NCBI RefSeq assembly: GCF_014805625.2 | Contig: NW_023998414.1 | Coordinates: 23,306,020-23,370,019, forward strand | Source: Glossina fuscipes | Lineage: Eukaryota; Arthropoda; Insecta; Diptera; Glossinidae | Reading direction: 5' to 3' | Length of the DNA stretch: 64,000 nt | Shown: positions 11,461 through 24,900 of the stretch, in pieces | How positions within the stretch are numbered: the first letter of the stretch is position 1 | Layout: each line of letters starts with the position of its first letter | The notes under the pieces: generated by a model | What the model saw: the letters and a program-made list of their open reading frames with translations, nothing else | Told to the model about the DNA's origin: nothing | Databases searched by the model: none | Translations under genes and position numbers: made by a program

Positions 11461-14454
11461 ACGTAGTAGTATTTCTTATAGTTGCACAAATTCAAAAAGC
11501 TACCGCTTTGGCATACAACCATTAAGTTTATGTTCATAGATCAAGTTTTGAACTCAAGTCGAATTTGCCAGAAATTTGAGAAAAAAAAAAAACAAAAAAC
11601 AAAAAATGTTTGAGAGAAAGCATGAATTGCGAATATTGCTTAGCATCTCCTAAAGACTCGGTATGGAAATATTTCCGGTAAGCGAACCGATACGCTTGCA
11701 ATCACACAACAAAGTGCTTATCGCCTTTCATTTAGTGAACGAGAAAAATGTCCAAGATTTTAAGACTGGAAAACGTTAAGATTTTCTCCTTTTGTCTCAA
11801 TGATGTAGACGGGTAGATGCAAAAACTACTTTAGTTAGCTGTCTGACCGAGTTCAAGTTTTCTCAGCGCACTAATAAGATTTCAATTTTGTTAAACGATC
11901 GTGTATAAAAAGATTTTTGTTGAGAACGATTCTTGACACTTACGCTTCTACACCAAATATCGTAATTGAAATCCTAATAAAAAGATTCAAATGCGCGGCA
12001 TATGAAGAAATACGAGAATGCTTAATAAAAAACAATCTTGAATGTTGAATTTCGCACACATAAAACGGATCAAGTTAAATGAAAGCGTCCTGTGTGTGTG
12101 TGTGTGTGTGTGTGTACGCGCCTTTAATCTGATTGTAAACGTTGGCATTTATTGAATAAATGCTTTTTATTGATTGTTACGCTTAATTTGGCGATATGCC
12201 AAATTCGTTATGTGGTTAGTAAAGATATTCAATAAAACGAGTAAAACTTCAATTGCCCCAAGTTGAAAACATTTTTCAAAAAAAAAAAAAAAAAAAAAAT
12301 GATTTGTGAAAGATAAACAAGAGATCTGGTGTATAGTTAGGAGCAAGCAGTTACACTCTTGCTAGCAGTTACACTATTGCTAAGCACACAACTATAGAGG
12401 GAGGCGTCCGCTTGGGTTTGAATACGAAAAGAGTTGATTTGTTGCGCTATAAAAAGGAATCAATTGGCCAAACATTTGCTTCATTCTTGACGTATAGCTT
12501 AGCATATTATAAATATAAACGTCGTGCGAACTCTTTAGAGTGTATTCGAAACAGCAGCGATATTAATTTACACTTTTTTCTTATCATTACTGCATGTTAC
12601 GAATTCGTAGGTATATATATATATATAATGTGAATATTGGGTTCGCAAATTATAAAAAAAGTGAAAGAGAACTAATTCAAAGAATTATAGGGTTGAACGG
12701 TTTGAAAGAATCGAATTGTTCTGGAACAATTTTCTTTTCTGCAGCGAATAGCTTGGCATAATACAACAATCGCCCATTTAATCAATTTTATGGAATCTCG
12801 AGCCCTTTATAGAGTAGCGCGTGCGAATTTTTATTACCCTCATTAAAATGGTGTGAAGTGAAACTTCGATTGTAAATATTATTACTTCTTCTTCTTCTTC
12901 TTGTTCAATCTTTCCATGCCAGCTGTAATATCTTTTGCTATTTTCTGGTTTCTTTTTAACATTTTCGTATATATAGACTTTTTTTTTTTTTTGATTTCAG
13001 ATAGTCAATCATATAATAAAGCACACGAATGCCGTTAAATAATAAAATTTGCAATCAATGGTTGGTTGGTTGGCTTTGGACCGTGTTGAATTTTCATGAT
13101 AAAATGATTTATTACGTTTCCTTGTGAAATTATTTTCCTTTCAATATGTATTTCTTTCCTTTTCTCTTCTCTTCTCTTCTCTTTTTCTTATTATTATTTA
13201 TCGTAATTCACATTTTAATATCATTAAATAATATGAGCTCATAGTAATTGCTCATAAAAGTTGAATTATGTAAATGAGTTACTTTTTAACTTTTTCATTG
13301 TTAAAAATGAAATTAAATTTAATTCGGAAATTCAACCAAGAGTGAGCGGCAAGTGAACGGACTTAGATAATAAAAGTTATTATTGCTTCAAGTATTTCAA
13401 ATTTGTCAGAGACTTAAGTACAGTCAGTAGAAGAGAAATAAATTTCGAGCATTAGATATAGTGCAGTGTCCTTTCTATTTCCTATATATATATGTAAAAA
13501 GTTGTAAGAGCTTTTATCGTCTTCCGTCAGTTATTCATCATATTAGAAAAAAATTTGTTATCGCATCTCTGCTCATTATCGTAGACTGAAGTTGTAGTTT
13601 GTAAGTCAGCCAAGCAAAATGAATCTATTTGTTCTGTCTTTCGAGCAAACCAATTAAATTATGGAGTATTCCTTGTATAGCGTGTTACTTTTCAAGTCAT
13701 TTTCTATTGTCCATCCTATTGTCTCAGTTCGTTCGTGATTATTCATACATTAGGTGATTCAGATCATTTTTCCGTGATGCTATTCAAGTGTTTCTAATCT
13801 CTCTGGCAAGATGGCGATAGAGTGTCGAAAAAACGATATTGGTTCGCGAGTGAAAATGCCCGCGAGCCAACCAGTGCATGTTGCAACAAGTGGTAATCAG
13901 AAGGCGCTATGTCTAGTGAGTACACTGGGCGCACCACAACTTCACATTCGAGCTGCAATAACATATTCTAGAAACTCTTGTAACGTGTAGCCTAGCATTG
14001 CCAGGCTAGAGAATGACGACTGCGTCTTTTAACCGCAATAACAGTTTCATTTGGTTATAGCGACACGTAATGCACTACACTTTGCTAAACTCATCGTATG
14101 CACAGCAAAACTTAATGGCCAGGAATATGCCGTTTCGATGTCGATGTGGATGGCTCTCGTCGACTAGCTCATGACTCAATGTTCACCGACAGTCGCAATA
14201 CGCGTGTGTTACCAATTCTTTCCCCTTTTCGCATCTTTCCCATTCCATATAAGCATCGAGAAGTAGTTGACTCATTAACTGCTAAGCAGTTCTTTGAGCT
14301 CTTTGAGAGTTTGAGGTAGGTTTGTGTAGGTTATCGCCCGTAAATTCTTGCAATTCATTGTTTTCGAACTTTTTTAGTCCGCCAAGTGGTTCTTCTCCGT
14401 GGACATCACAATAACGACTTTTGAACCGTTTAAACCAAAACCGAAAATTTGGAT

Positions 14455-14493
<39 letters not shown>
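14455..14493 (+). repeat. (ATG)13 trinucleotide microsatellite
   Basis: Thirteen ATG/GAT units within an 81-codon open frame (14421-14666) that would encode a poly-Asp run followed by SKLEELRQQITKLM. The poly-Asp context and a helical-looking tail are suggestive, but the frame has no conserved match I can name and no clear splice sites, so I treat it as a microsatellite. Confidence 0.75.
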
Positions 14494-14494
<1 letters not shown>

Positions 14495-14903
14495 GCAGCA
14501 TCACTCTAAGCTTGAAGAGCTTCGACAGCAAATAACAAAATTAATGAGTTTTAAGCGTTCCATGATGAATGCTAAACGGATAACTGTTATTTTATGTAGA
14601 GAAAGGTTGAAAATATCGAATTTAGCCGTTGTGCACATTGTGTACATTGTCTGTGGTCTCCAATGACGTTCGAAGTATACTTTATCACATACCTTTCAAT
14701 ATTCGTCGTGTAGTTGGTTTCAGTGCGAGAAAGTGGTTTTCCAAATATTGGAAAACGCCCCATAATTTAGGTAACGTATTTGACGTATTTTGATGATATG
14801 GCGTAGTTCGGGTTTGAATTAAAATTTGATGCTCTCAGTATTTTCTGACTTGTGCGAACATTTCAAAAATCCTCATCTCTACGCAGGCGCGTTTTTCTAT
14901 ATT

Positions 14904-14946
<43 letters not shown>

Positions 14947-15941
14947 TTGTATTTTCCGAAAAAACTAAAAGAACAAGAGAAAGAAATAAAATAAAATAAA
15001 ATAAAAAAATTATATCTTCTTAATAAAATTTACACTTGAAGTTTACTTTACCGTTGAGTAATTTTTAGTGTTTGCATGTGATTTTGTGCAAAGTTGCTAT
15101 ACTCGTTTAGCTTGGTTCATATTTATTTATGTAATATATTGCTCGTTGTGAAGAGTTAATAACCATTATGATAAACACATGAAGATAATGATATTTATTT
15201 TATCCATACCTCAAGGTGTTTTCTTTTATATGTAAGTTTTGTTTATTGAAAAAAACCTCTCTATCACTGAAATGAAAAGACAACAAAACAACATCTTTTA
15301 AATATCATTATAGTCAAGCAGCAAAAGACTGCCAACAGCGGTAGAGAAGATAACAATCAACACAACAGAGGAAAATGAACGACAGAAACAAAAAAAACAG
15401 AAAAAAATGAAAAAAAAAAAATGAAAAAACACTTTAATTGTAGAATACATTAATGTTCAAAAGACCAGAAATTGCTGGTTAAAAGAAAACTCAACACAAG
15501 AAAGCTGGCTATAAAGGAAAAGCAAAATAAAAAAAAAAAAATAAAAAAAAATCCAAATAAAATAAAACAACAACCTGTGTTTTAAAAGCCGCCTCAAGAA
15601 GACTGCGTTGGTCTTCCATCATGAACATCAGACAATTTCAGTTCACGACACTATACACTTTAGAGCATGAAAGTAGCTGCAGTTTTTTTTTTTTTTTTTT
15701 TTGTTGTTTCTCTCCTGTGTCTTGCTCTTTAATAAGATTGTTTAGATGCCGGCTACGACGGCAAAAGCTATTAAACAAAAAATACTGAAATCGTTAAGGT
15801 GCAATCAAGTAAATTTTTAAGTTGAGATTTACTTTTTTTCTCTGGTCTTCCCGTTTTCTTTTTATTTTGCTTTCCATTTTTCTTTTTTATGCGGTTGCAA
15901 TTTTTTATGTGTTATAACTTAATGGTTTGGCGAAGGGAGTG

Positions 15942-15978
15942 TTTTTTTTTTTTTTTTTTTCTTTTTTTTTTTTTTTTT
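15942..15978 (+). repeat. Poly-T tract (37 nt, one C interruption)
   Basis: T19, C, T17. Gives rise to a spurious minus-strand Lys-rich frame. Confidence 0.85.
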
Positions 15979-16478
15979 GCTTTTTTTAATTTTATAAAAT
16001 TTTTGGTATTTTTCTTCTTATTTAAAGACGTTAACCAACAGTTATTCGCTTTAGGGTTTGCGTAGTAGACAATGAACGAAACATTCTGATCGTATCTATT
16101 GTAACGAAGTATTTTGGACTTTTCCAACCACGAAAGCAATTATATTCTATTTTATGATTTTTAAGATTATATTGGAGGCCTCTCGAAAAGAATCAACGAA
16201 ATTATCCGTGTCGCTGTTACTCTCTTACTTGAAACACTACTGCCCTTGTTGTTTTAGCTTAAAGGAAGAAACGATCATCATCGCCAGAACGGGCAGACTA
16301 CCTCACATATTGCGGAGGAAATATTGGTGAAGATTATCTAACGCGAGATGCAAATATGATTTTCTGTGTTAAGAGGGTCAAAACTGCATGTGGAGTATGG
16401 ACTTAGAGGTAACTTGCTTGGTATTCTTTCCCCATAAGACTGACAATGACCATAGACATAAATAAATTCTATTCACTA

Positions 16479-16690
16479 GTAGTCGAGTGGATGAAGCACC
16501 GAGATTAACAAGTCTGTATTCGCGGATTCAAGTCTCAGTGCGTTAGAGTTTACTTTGGTCGTAGCTATATAGTGTGTGTTCAGTCGATGAAGACATAAGA
16601 CTTTCCGATTGGGCATAAGGCTCCACTAGGCAGCCGCGATCACCGTATATCATTCCCTTTCTTTAATTCTTCTTCTTCTTATTCTTCTTC
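16479..16690 (+). mobile_element. tRNA-derived SINE, copy A
   Basis: An RNA polymerase III type 2 promoter is visible: box A TAGTCGAGTGG at 16480-16490 and a box B-like CGGATTCAAGTC at about 16523-16534, roughly 33 nt apart as in a tRNA gene. After box B come GTGCGTTAGAGTTTACTTT and a non-tRNA body that ends in a CTT-rich microsatellite (about 16664-16692). A related sequence sits at 21.8 kb. The tRNA part does not fold into a full cloverleaf acceptor stem that I can see, so it is a SINE rather than a functional tRNA. Confidence 0.5.
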
Positions 16691-16699
16691 TTACACGAA

Positions 16700-19600
16700 C
16701 TGGGAACATCGGCTGAGTTTGGTCATTTAAACAAAGAATGACACGCGGTCGGTAGTTTTTGCATTCTGAAAGGACAATTGTTGATGAGGACGTGAAAATA
16801 AAAGTGTGTTAGTTAATGCAAAATGCCAAATAAAAACTTGTGAGGCAAGCGAGAGATTAGATTTAACGAATCATTCATTTCGACGAGCCTTTTGAAGTTA
16901 CATTCCGATATGCTGGCTCCGAAATATACCGAACGGCTGTCACGTCAAGTCTTATTGTTATGGCATAACCATCGTTTCTGGCGGTAGTAACGTTTCATTT
17001 TTCGTTCTTATCAAATTTCTCATATTCAACAATGAAGCAGAAGTGGTGAAGTTTAGATTAATTTGCATTTAGCCGGTTAATGATTAGGTGTATAGAGCGA
17101 AGAACAATTACAGCAATCGATGCTACATGATTCCAAGCGGACTGACAGTATGACTTCGAATGGAAGTTCCGTGCACTTTACTCATTTGAGAAATGAATTA
17201 ATCCAAGAAACGGTTACTATATAGAATTTGAACTCCAGGCGATGTTGTTTTTTCTCTTTGTTAGGAAATGTAACGAAAGGAATTATATCGAGCGAGGTAT
17301 AAGATCTAAGGTCAACATTTTCAACGACTGGACATATCAGTTATATCGATAACTATTCTTCTACACTTTGCTTTTCAGAATTTTGTTTTGTTTGGTCGTT
17401 TCTGCGAATGTGAACTTATAATTAATTATATTCTGCGGAATCCAGATGTGTCAGGTGTTTGAGAAATTCTCTTGTAAATAACTTTAATAGAAATCTAAAA
17501 AATATCCACAATTATTACATGAGAATGTAGAAGATAAGTTACGTATTAAAGTTTATTATCTCTTCAAAGTCGCCACAATCGACTAATCAAGCTAAAGATA
17601 AATATTTGTGGTGTCCCTATGTGGAGATATGGTTTGCGGGGTGTACATTGAGTACATTGAGAGTTTATCGCATCTGGACATGAAACTCTGAAAATGATTT
17701 TCGATCATTCGATTTTAATTGCACTCTGTTCAATGTCAGAGCGGGACAGATCGATTACAAGTTCTTAGGCTTCATCGAATACTTCACGCTATGCAGGAGT
17801 CCGCAGGACTTTTGCAACATGTTTTATCGTTTGTCAGCTAGGAATTGGCTTGAAACATAAAATTTAAAGTAAACTTTTTATTCAATAAATTTTTGCATTG
17901 TTTAAATGGATGAAAAACAAATGTAACTTTGGTCACATTCATTTTCTGCGCCCTTTATAATAATAAGATTCCTATACTATATATAATACACTGTTGTTGT
18001 TTGTTGGCAGAAGAGTAAAATTATTAATTTTTCTACCCAGACATTGAATAGACTGAAATGTGTTGAGACGAAGCCCTGCTGTTCCAAATGATGGATGGTA
18101 AGTCACTACGGATCACTTTTATTATTATTATTTCTTTGTTCAATGCGATCCATCATTCAGGACATATCCTCTGTACGTACTTGGACTAGATGATAGTGAG
18201 AAAGGGAAATAATGAGAGAGAAATAGTGTTTAACCATAGCTTTGGAGATGTATGCCCGATCGGTAAATGTTATGACTTTACCGAGTAGGCATTCATTATA
18301 ATTAGATCTCATGCGAATCGTAATTAATGTATAGTCTATCACATTGGGAAAGTATAAAAGTAATCTTTGTAGCTAATAAGTAGTCAGTAGTCAGTGTTTT
18401 CACTACTACGGAAAGGAAATAGAAATTAATTTCATTCAAGATGACCTTGTTTTTCGCATTAGATGGAATCTATTATAGAGAAAAATCGCTAATAAAGCCG
18501 GAATGAAAAGAAAGCTTAGCTGGTATGGTAATACCTAGGAATACGTATGGTATACGTACGCTGTTCTTAAGCATGTTATAGACTGCACTTGATAATTGGG
18601 GTATGGCAACTCATCAATAACTCAGGATTTGTCGAAAGTTAAGCAAACTTAGCTTCAATATTTTAATATATCCTCTATGAAGAAGCCAGTGCTGCCAGGT
18701 TACCATTTACTTTGGTAGATGAGATAATTTTTGCATGAAATTAAGTGTACCTTAAAAGATATTTAGAACAATTTTTTTCATATCTATCAGCGAAATATGG
18801 GGACATATTAGGTTAGTGAATTCATTTGCAGCACCGCGAATCCCATTATCGGCGTAAGATTTTAGTTTCATGTAATTCTGTATTACATTTCACGCCTGGA
18901 AGGCTTAGAGTAAGATAAATGAAGGTATGAAGCCCAAAAATCGCTTATATAGTTTTGATTGATGGCCGTAGGTTAGATTTGAATATAGATTTGGTCCGCT
19001 CTTAACCATACCTCGTCAAATTGATATAAAACTTGAAACGAACGTTTGTTTTGGTATATGCGAGAATGAACTTACGTTGATTCCGCTTGTGTTGATCCGC
19101 TTAAACAACCGTCCGCAAGAACTTTTAAATACACATCAACATTTAAACAGTTTTTGTACCCATCTAAAAGATTTGTCTTTTCTCTTTTACTACGAACTAT
19201 AAAACTTGTATTGTAAGAACATTATCGTGTTACTAAAAATGATCATCAAATATACATACATACATATATATTATTTGACTGATGTAGTATGTAGCAATGA
19301 TTGATTCCAGCATTTTAGACAATTTTTTGGGTATGTTAAAAACGCATTAAGTATTTGCATCTAGCAAAATATCCTTAAATTGACCTTGCAGTACATTATT
19401 CATCACAATTTGATTTGGTGTAGCACAAGCGTAAAGCATAAAGCACAAAGCACAAAGCATTTGCACTCATTTTATTACTGTAGAGGGCATTTTCAGCTAA
19501 CATACAGTTTACCTTTTGATTTTTTATTCATCTACGTTGTTTGAACATTTTATTTTTAGTTTCGGTAATTGCTTGACTATAGTCCCAAGCTCAAATGTTA

Positions 19601-19860
19601 AGCAATTTAAAAGATGTCGAACTTACAAATATGAATTGTTTTCGTACATTTATTACATTAGCTCAGTTCATGTTTTTATATACTGACTCAATAAATTAAA
19701 TTATTATTAAATTTAATAACTTTTTGTTACTCTCCAATGTGGTCATTGGAAGAAGTGTGAATTGAAAAGTATCTCAGTATTCCAGGCTTAAAGCATCCCA
19801 TTTATTGCATTCATTACGAGAAGGTGAGCGTATACTCATGCAATACCTAGAAGCAATCTT
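16700..19860. other. Non-coding stretch, nothing recognised
   Basis: Fairly even AT-rich sequence with few long simple repeats apart from ATT units at about 18120-18131 and an AAAGCAC-type repeat at about 19430-19462. No frame longer than about 60 codons and no domain I recognise. Confidence 0.5.
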
Positions 19861-19869
19861 CAAAGATTC

Positions 19870-20490
19870 TATAAAGTTTAAATATCGTTGATTCGCATCA
19901 ATTTCGGAACTTATCTAGGTATGTCTGTCCGTCTGTCTATCTGCGCTAAACATTTTGCTTTGGGAAGCCAAATTTTCTCTTTTTTTTTGCATTTCGCACA
20001 TTGTCTTAATTGTTTAATAGCATTGTATATATTAGTGGCTGGTGCTAACTCTTCAGAACCTAGACCACTAGTATCGTACTGGTACAAGGTATAACAACTT
20101 TTGGGCGGACGTATTGAACGCTCCGAATAATGGAAGAAAGACCAAACTTTCTGCTCGTCTTTCCGTTTTTGTGATCAACCTACAACCTACGGGGCGAATA
20201 GTATGGCTTATCATACCGTACACCATATGTGATGCGACGTATATTAAGTTTGTGCGGACGTATGTAACACCCAGAAAGGCTTGAGATAAACCCGCATTTA
20301 TAATATTTGAATCGATGTGCAGTTGTTTGTCCGTCATTTATTTTTGTATTCAATCTACAAGTCGGACTTTTTGGGGTTATTTTAACGAAGTTTGCTACAT
20401 TCGTGTGCAATCATCCAAGGCCGAATACTATCGAAAATGGTGTGGATTGAAGGGCTGTTTCGGCGAACTGGTGTAGGGTATTTAATGTGT
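19870..20490 (+). mobile_element. Nested INE-1/DINE-like repeats, copy 3
   Basis: Three signature blocks follow each other: GTATGTCTGTCCGTCTGTCT at about 19919; a head block (GGTACAAGGTATAACAACTT, then GGGCGGACGTATTGAACGCT) at about 20081-20123; and a second head block with CATACCGTACACCATATGTG, GTATATTAAGTTTGTGCGGA, CGTATGTAACACCCAGAAAG and TTTGTCCGTC up to about 20336. It finishes with CTGGTGTAGGGTATTTAATG near 20469-20488. The second head block aligns well with 31.68-31.82 kb. Several partial copies appear inserted into or beside one another. Confidence 0.55.
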
Positions 20491-20499
20491 CCTACTTAA

Positions 20500-21141
20500 T
20501 TAATGCTTAACTCATTAACATTGTAATACTAAGAAAATGAAAACGATTATCGCCAGCGAAAGAAATATTTTAGTTAGACCTTATCTTGCATTTTAATCTA
20601 GTGTCTCATGAGGAATTTTTTTTTTCTTTTTTTTTTTTGTGTACAAAACTTAGATTTTTATTCTTTTCTAAAAAAATAAGCGACAACTTGAACTGAGTCA
20701 ATTATTTCAAAGCATTAAAAGAAAAAGAAAATAAAAACAACAACAACAACAATAACAACCACAATAACAAATAATTTAGCTTTTCTTTCTCATGCTTTCA
20801 TTGCTGTCGGTCGTCTGAACCATTGCCACTGTATTGCTTATGTTGATCTGAAGCCATTCTATGGTTTGTTAACTCATGATAAGCATTGCTTGCAATACTG
20901 CGTTCTCGATTGCTGTTTGCTGCTTTTTTTGTTTTTTTGTTTTTTTCCTTCTTTGCACAACAATTTCTCTTCCATTATGCATCTATAGAAAAAAGTCATG
21001 TAGGGGCAAAATTAATGTTATGTTTTCAGAAAAGGAGAATGTATTACAACGTACGATGCCGAGAAGAGATGTTAAAGGTAAAAGAAAAGAAGATAAATTT
21101 TTATCAATTACCATACACGCATACCTTACACGTCGTCTTTA

Positions 21142-21184
<43 letters not shown>

Positions 21185-21795
21185 ACGAAAACCATAAACT
21201 GCAATACATTTGTAAATGTTATTTGTAATGTACGGGTAGGGTCTGACGTAAAAATCTTTTTTAACCTAAATACCATAAATAAATTGATTTTGCATTTAAA
21301 AGTCAAGTTGACAATTATTTAACTTAAGATAATTTTCATGTAAGATTTACAGACAACCAACCACACATTTACAGACGTAAAACACGTTAATGTAACATTA
21401 AACATTTTCAAGAGTGTATGCAACTGATCGCTTGCATTAAAAATGTCATTTTGCCATACGATTCCAAGATAACGTCGTGGAAATTCTACTACTATGATGA
21501 AAAGGCGCCTTTGCAACAGTTTTTTCTTCTTTTCTTGCATAAAAAATTCAAATAAAATTTATCATATAAAAAAAGCGTAGGGAAAATATTTTTAGAAACT
21601 TTTTTTTTTTTTTTTCTTTAATTTTTTTTTCACTTTTGGTTAGTGTATTCCTTAAAGCTTTTACAAAAAAAAAAAAAAAAAAAACAAATTTTTAATACTT
21701 CAGTTTTTGCTGAAATTAAAGGCTGTACCAATAAGTTGTGAGTATGTTTTGATAAAATTCAAATTTCTTTAGAAAAAACTTGTTACAAATTACCA
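20500..21795. other. Non-coding stretch with (GA)n and A/T runs
   Basis: AAC/AAT repeats at about 20737-20772, T-runs near 20619 and 20924, a (GA)n tract at 21145-21181, T-run at 21600-21615, A-run at about 21666-21684. Two overlapping + frames (20876-21322) derive Arg-Glu runs from the GA tract and are not credible genes. Confidence 0.6.
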
Positions 21796-21799
21796 ATAT

Positions 21800-21955
21800 T
21801 AGGCGAGGAATCTCGACTAGCAAGTCCATGGTCGTGGGTTCGAACCTCAAATGCGGTAGAGTTTTTAATAAAAACCGATAGCCTTAGATGCTAGTGCTTT
21901 TAAGAGTTTAGTCTTATATATTTAGTCTATAATAATAATAATAATAATAATATCT
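21800..21955 (+). mobile_element. tRNA-derived SINE-like sequence, copy B
   Basis: Contains a consensus box B (GGTTCGAACCT, 21838-21848) followed by AAATGCGGTAGAGTTTTTAA, which parallels the GTGCGTTAGAGTTTACTTT that follows box B in the copy at 16.5 kb. The box A region (GCGAGGAATCTCGACTAG) is degenerate. It ends in an (AAT)n microsatellite at about 21930-21951. The box B plus shared downstream block argues for the same SINE family; the rest has diverged. Confidence 0.4.
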
Positions 21956-21959
21956 ATTG

Positions 21960-24900
21960 TATTTTGATTTTTATCTTTGGGTACCTTGGGGATACTCACG
22001 TCGTAGAAATTTCGTGATTTCGATGTCAAAAATTCATTGATACACTTTCGCGGGTCATTAACTTTGCTGAGCCGATAATCTACCAAAATCAGAAGGAGAC
22101 AAGTCTCTTCCCAAGCCAAGGGGAAGAGATTATTATCCTTCTCCTGAGGGTTACTTCCCGAATTAATTTTCCTGGAGATAGACCTACGTGAACGTTTAGC
22201 GTTTTCAATAGTATAATTTTTTTGCACGAAATGTCGATAATCACTATTAAACCGTTCCTATGGCTTATTGCATTCTCATTCTAAGAGAACTTAATCACAT
22301 TCGTAGCTTTAGGTACATTTCTTTTCCCCTTTAATTGACATTTCAAGACGGTGCCCTTCTTCGACGTGATTATATCATAGATGACTGACTCGTCTTGGTT
22401 TACGAATTACGTGTATGCCTAAATCGGTTTGATGATAATCAAAAACCAATACACTTCACAAATATTCTGGTTCATATTTAAAGCGTATATAAATGTGTAT
22501 GATAATGAAGCATAATATGTAGTAGGATCTATCTGTATTTGCATGGGTATAAAAAAAAAGAAAAATTTTATTTTACACTCTCTTTAGGTTAATGCGACGA
22601 AAAGTTTCATATATTTGCAGTTGCAGTGTGCGAACAACCGAACGTCTATTCATTCATTCAAAAGCAGGCATAGATGCCCGTTTTCTGTTGTGTGTATATG
22701 TGAAACGAATAAAATCGTTTGAAACGTACCCTAGTTCAGTTCCTACAATGCAGGCTTGATGTGCCAAAGCGATCCAGACTATTAATTACCGAACTAGGAC
22801 ACCTTCGAATTGGAGAACTACGTCTGAAAGGAATAAAATTCGTTTCGATCTCTAAAACGTGTCCCGATTATGCTCGCTTATATTTATATTTTGTGAATAA
22901 GTTTACAAAGTCCAGCTTTAAAATCGGCCAGATAGTTCAGATTACATACCCGTCAGTGTCGCAATATAGATTTAAATCCGCAACAATTGAGTTATTAATC
23001 GCGATTTCTATGCATCTCTTTGACTTTGTATTGGACTACTCTCGTGCAATGACACCACTACCGTGTGGTTTTTTCCTCCCCTATTGAGGCTTCTTATATG
23101 TTAAATAATAATTACAATGAACTGTGGTATGATCGGACATTTGTTTGTTGAAGTAAGTGAAAACTTAAGTTTAGAATCTTAAGTTTATTTTCATCAAGAT
23201 TGGATCGCGAATCATATCTATTGTATTGTTAATGGTATTTGACACATAGCGCTTGTGCTTGTACGAAAGCGTATTAATGTCTCGAAATGTTCGAATTTCA
23301 TAAGAAGCTTGCGGCAAAAGGACTTGAATTGAAAACTGAAATTAAATTTCCAAAATAAATGGCATCCCTATCGCAATGCATATCGTAGCCGAAATTGAAA
23401 TTTTTCGAAAGAAATTATTACCAATAGACCCGCGTGGTAATGCGGTGAAGACATCTTACTTGATCGGTGCAACATTTCCGTCTAAGCAAGGGCGGGAAGT
23501 GAAACTTTCAGCTTCACATATACGGTAAATGAGTTAATATATCTGTTGATGTGCCGCGAAGAGGCGTATAATTAGTTTTTATATTGGTTCACAGTCAGCA
23601 TTTCATCAACGTTTATTGGTTCAAATTTACGTTGACCTAATTCCGACTAATTCTTTCGTTTTAAAATAAAATGAGATTAATATAATCACTATCCGAGCAA
23701 GACGGAATATTCATTTTATTGACCTGTTTGTAATATCGAAATGAAAACACCATAGCCTTTACATTATAGAAGTGATATATATGTGTATGTATATTGATCG
23801 ATTTTAAACAGATTTCAATATATATACATACTGTTGTTCGCAACTATTAGTACATAGGAATTGTAAGTCAGTAGTAGGAATGAAACGCACCCGATAAGTT
23901 TGATTTTTTAAAAGCTTGCTATTCAAGTCAAAGATTTTTTTTGATATAACTCGCATTCTCTCCAGCAATTTTGCACTCAGCTTAACTGATATCGAAAGTG
24001 TAAAAAGAGATCTGCTTATGAATGTAATAAGTGAAACAGAAAGAATAGCGAAAGAATTGAAAGAAAGAACTGTAAGCGTTTTCTAAATTTAATCGAAATA
24101 TCTATCGGGAATGGCATGGAGCGAACGAAAAACGAATGCATTGACTTATCACCGTCATCGCCTAATGACACGTTGACAAATTCGTTATGAATGAAAACAA
24201 ATTGTATGCTTCAACTAGTTGACATTGGAAAGCGACTCGAGGCGTAAGTAGCTTTCTTATGAGCTTTTGTTGTTATTTGTTGCTTAATTCGGCCAGTTTG
24301 TAAATATATACACTTTATGAATCTTTTGTAAATTTATATACACATATTTGGCTTGCATTCAGTTTGATTTCGACTTAAATGTATGGTTTTTTGTACTGTT
24401 ACTTGATTATTTTTTCCTTTTGACATCAGAGAAAAAAAAGGGGGAAAAAAAACATTTAAAAAAAACCTTAAAAACAAAAAACCGGATTTTTAGTTGGTAA
24501 CTTTTTATTTTGTATTTGTATTTGTATTTTTTTTTTTTTGTTTTCTTTTAACACGGAGCTTATAAACGAACGTACACGGTATGATAAAACGGTTTTATAG
24601 CGTTGATAACTACGCGTAGATTTTTGTTTTGCCTCTACCTCACTTCTCTCTCTCACGCTCACTCTCTCTCTTTCTCTCTCTCCCTGTCTCTTTCATATCC
24701 ATATGAATTTGTCTATTTGACAATAACCTTTGGCACTTTCCAAATTGTTCACGTATTTCTGCCATATACACACTACTTTTTATAACTTTTATTCTGTTGC
24801 GCAGATTTACCCTAAAGGGTATTTAAAATCTGTCTTGATCCATGGGCAACTCGTTTAAATTTATGAATTTTTTTTTTCTCTTTTATTTTTATTTTTATTT

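Larger units (their letters stand above)
11470..16470. other. Long non-coding stretch
   Basis: Simple repeats include (GT)n at 12091-12115, A-run at 12278-12299, CTT repeats at 12885-12904, TCTCT repeats near 13160-13185, (ATG)n at 14455-14493, (TA)n/(TG)n at 14914-14945, and T-runs at 15681-15702 and 15942-15978. The segment 13740-14720 is less repetitive and closer to balanced composition; it might hold a regulatory element or a decayed transposon, but nothing is recognisable. Confidence 0.5.

Noticed and set aside
12355..12390. Duplicated AGCAGTTACACT(C/A)TTGCTA
   Set aside because: A two-copy local duplication of about 20 bp with no further structure; not listed as a feature.
20876..21322. 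148-codon frame with an Arg-Glu repeat
   Set aside because: The repeat is a (GA)n microsatellite and a second frame overlaps it; neither has other coding signs.
21838..21848. Functional tRNA gene suggested by a perfect box B
   Set aside because: No matching acceptor, D or anticodon stems could be drawn, box A is degenerate, and the downstream block is shared with another SINE-like locus.
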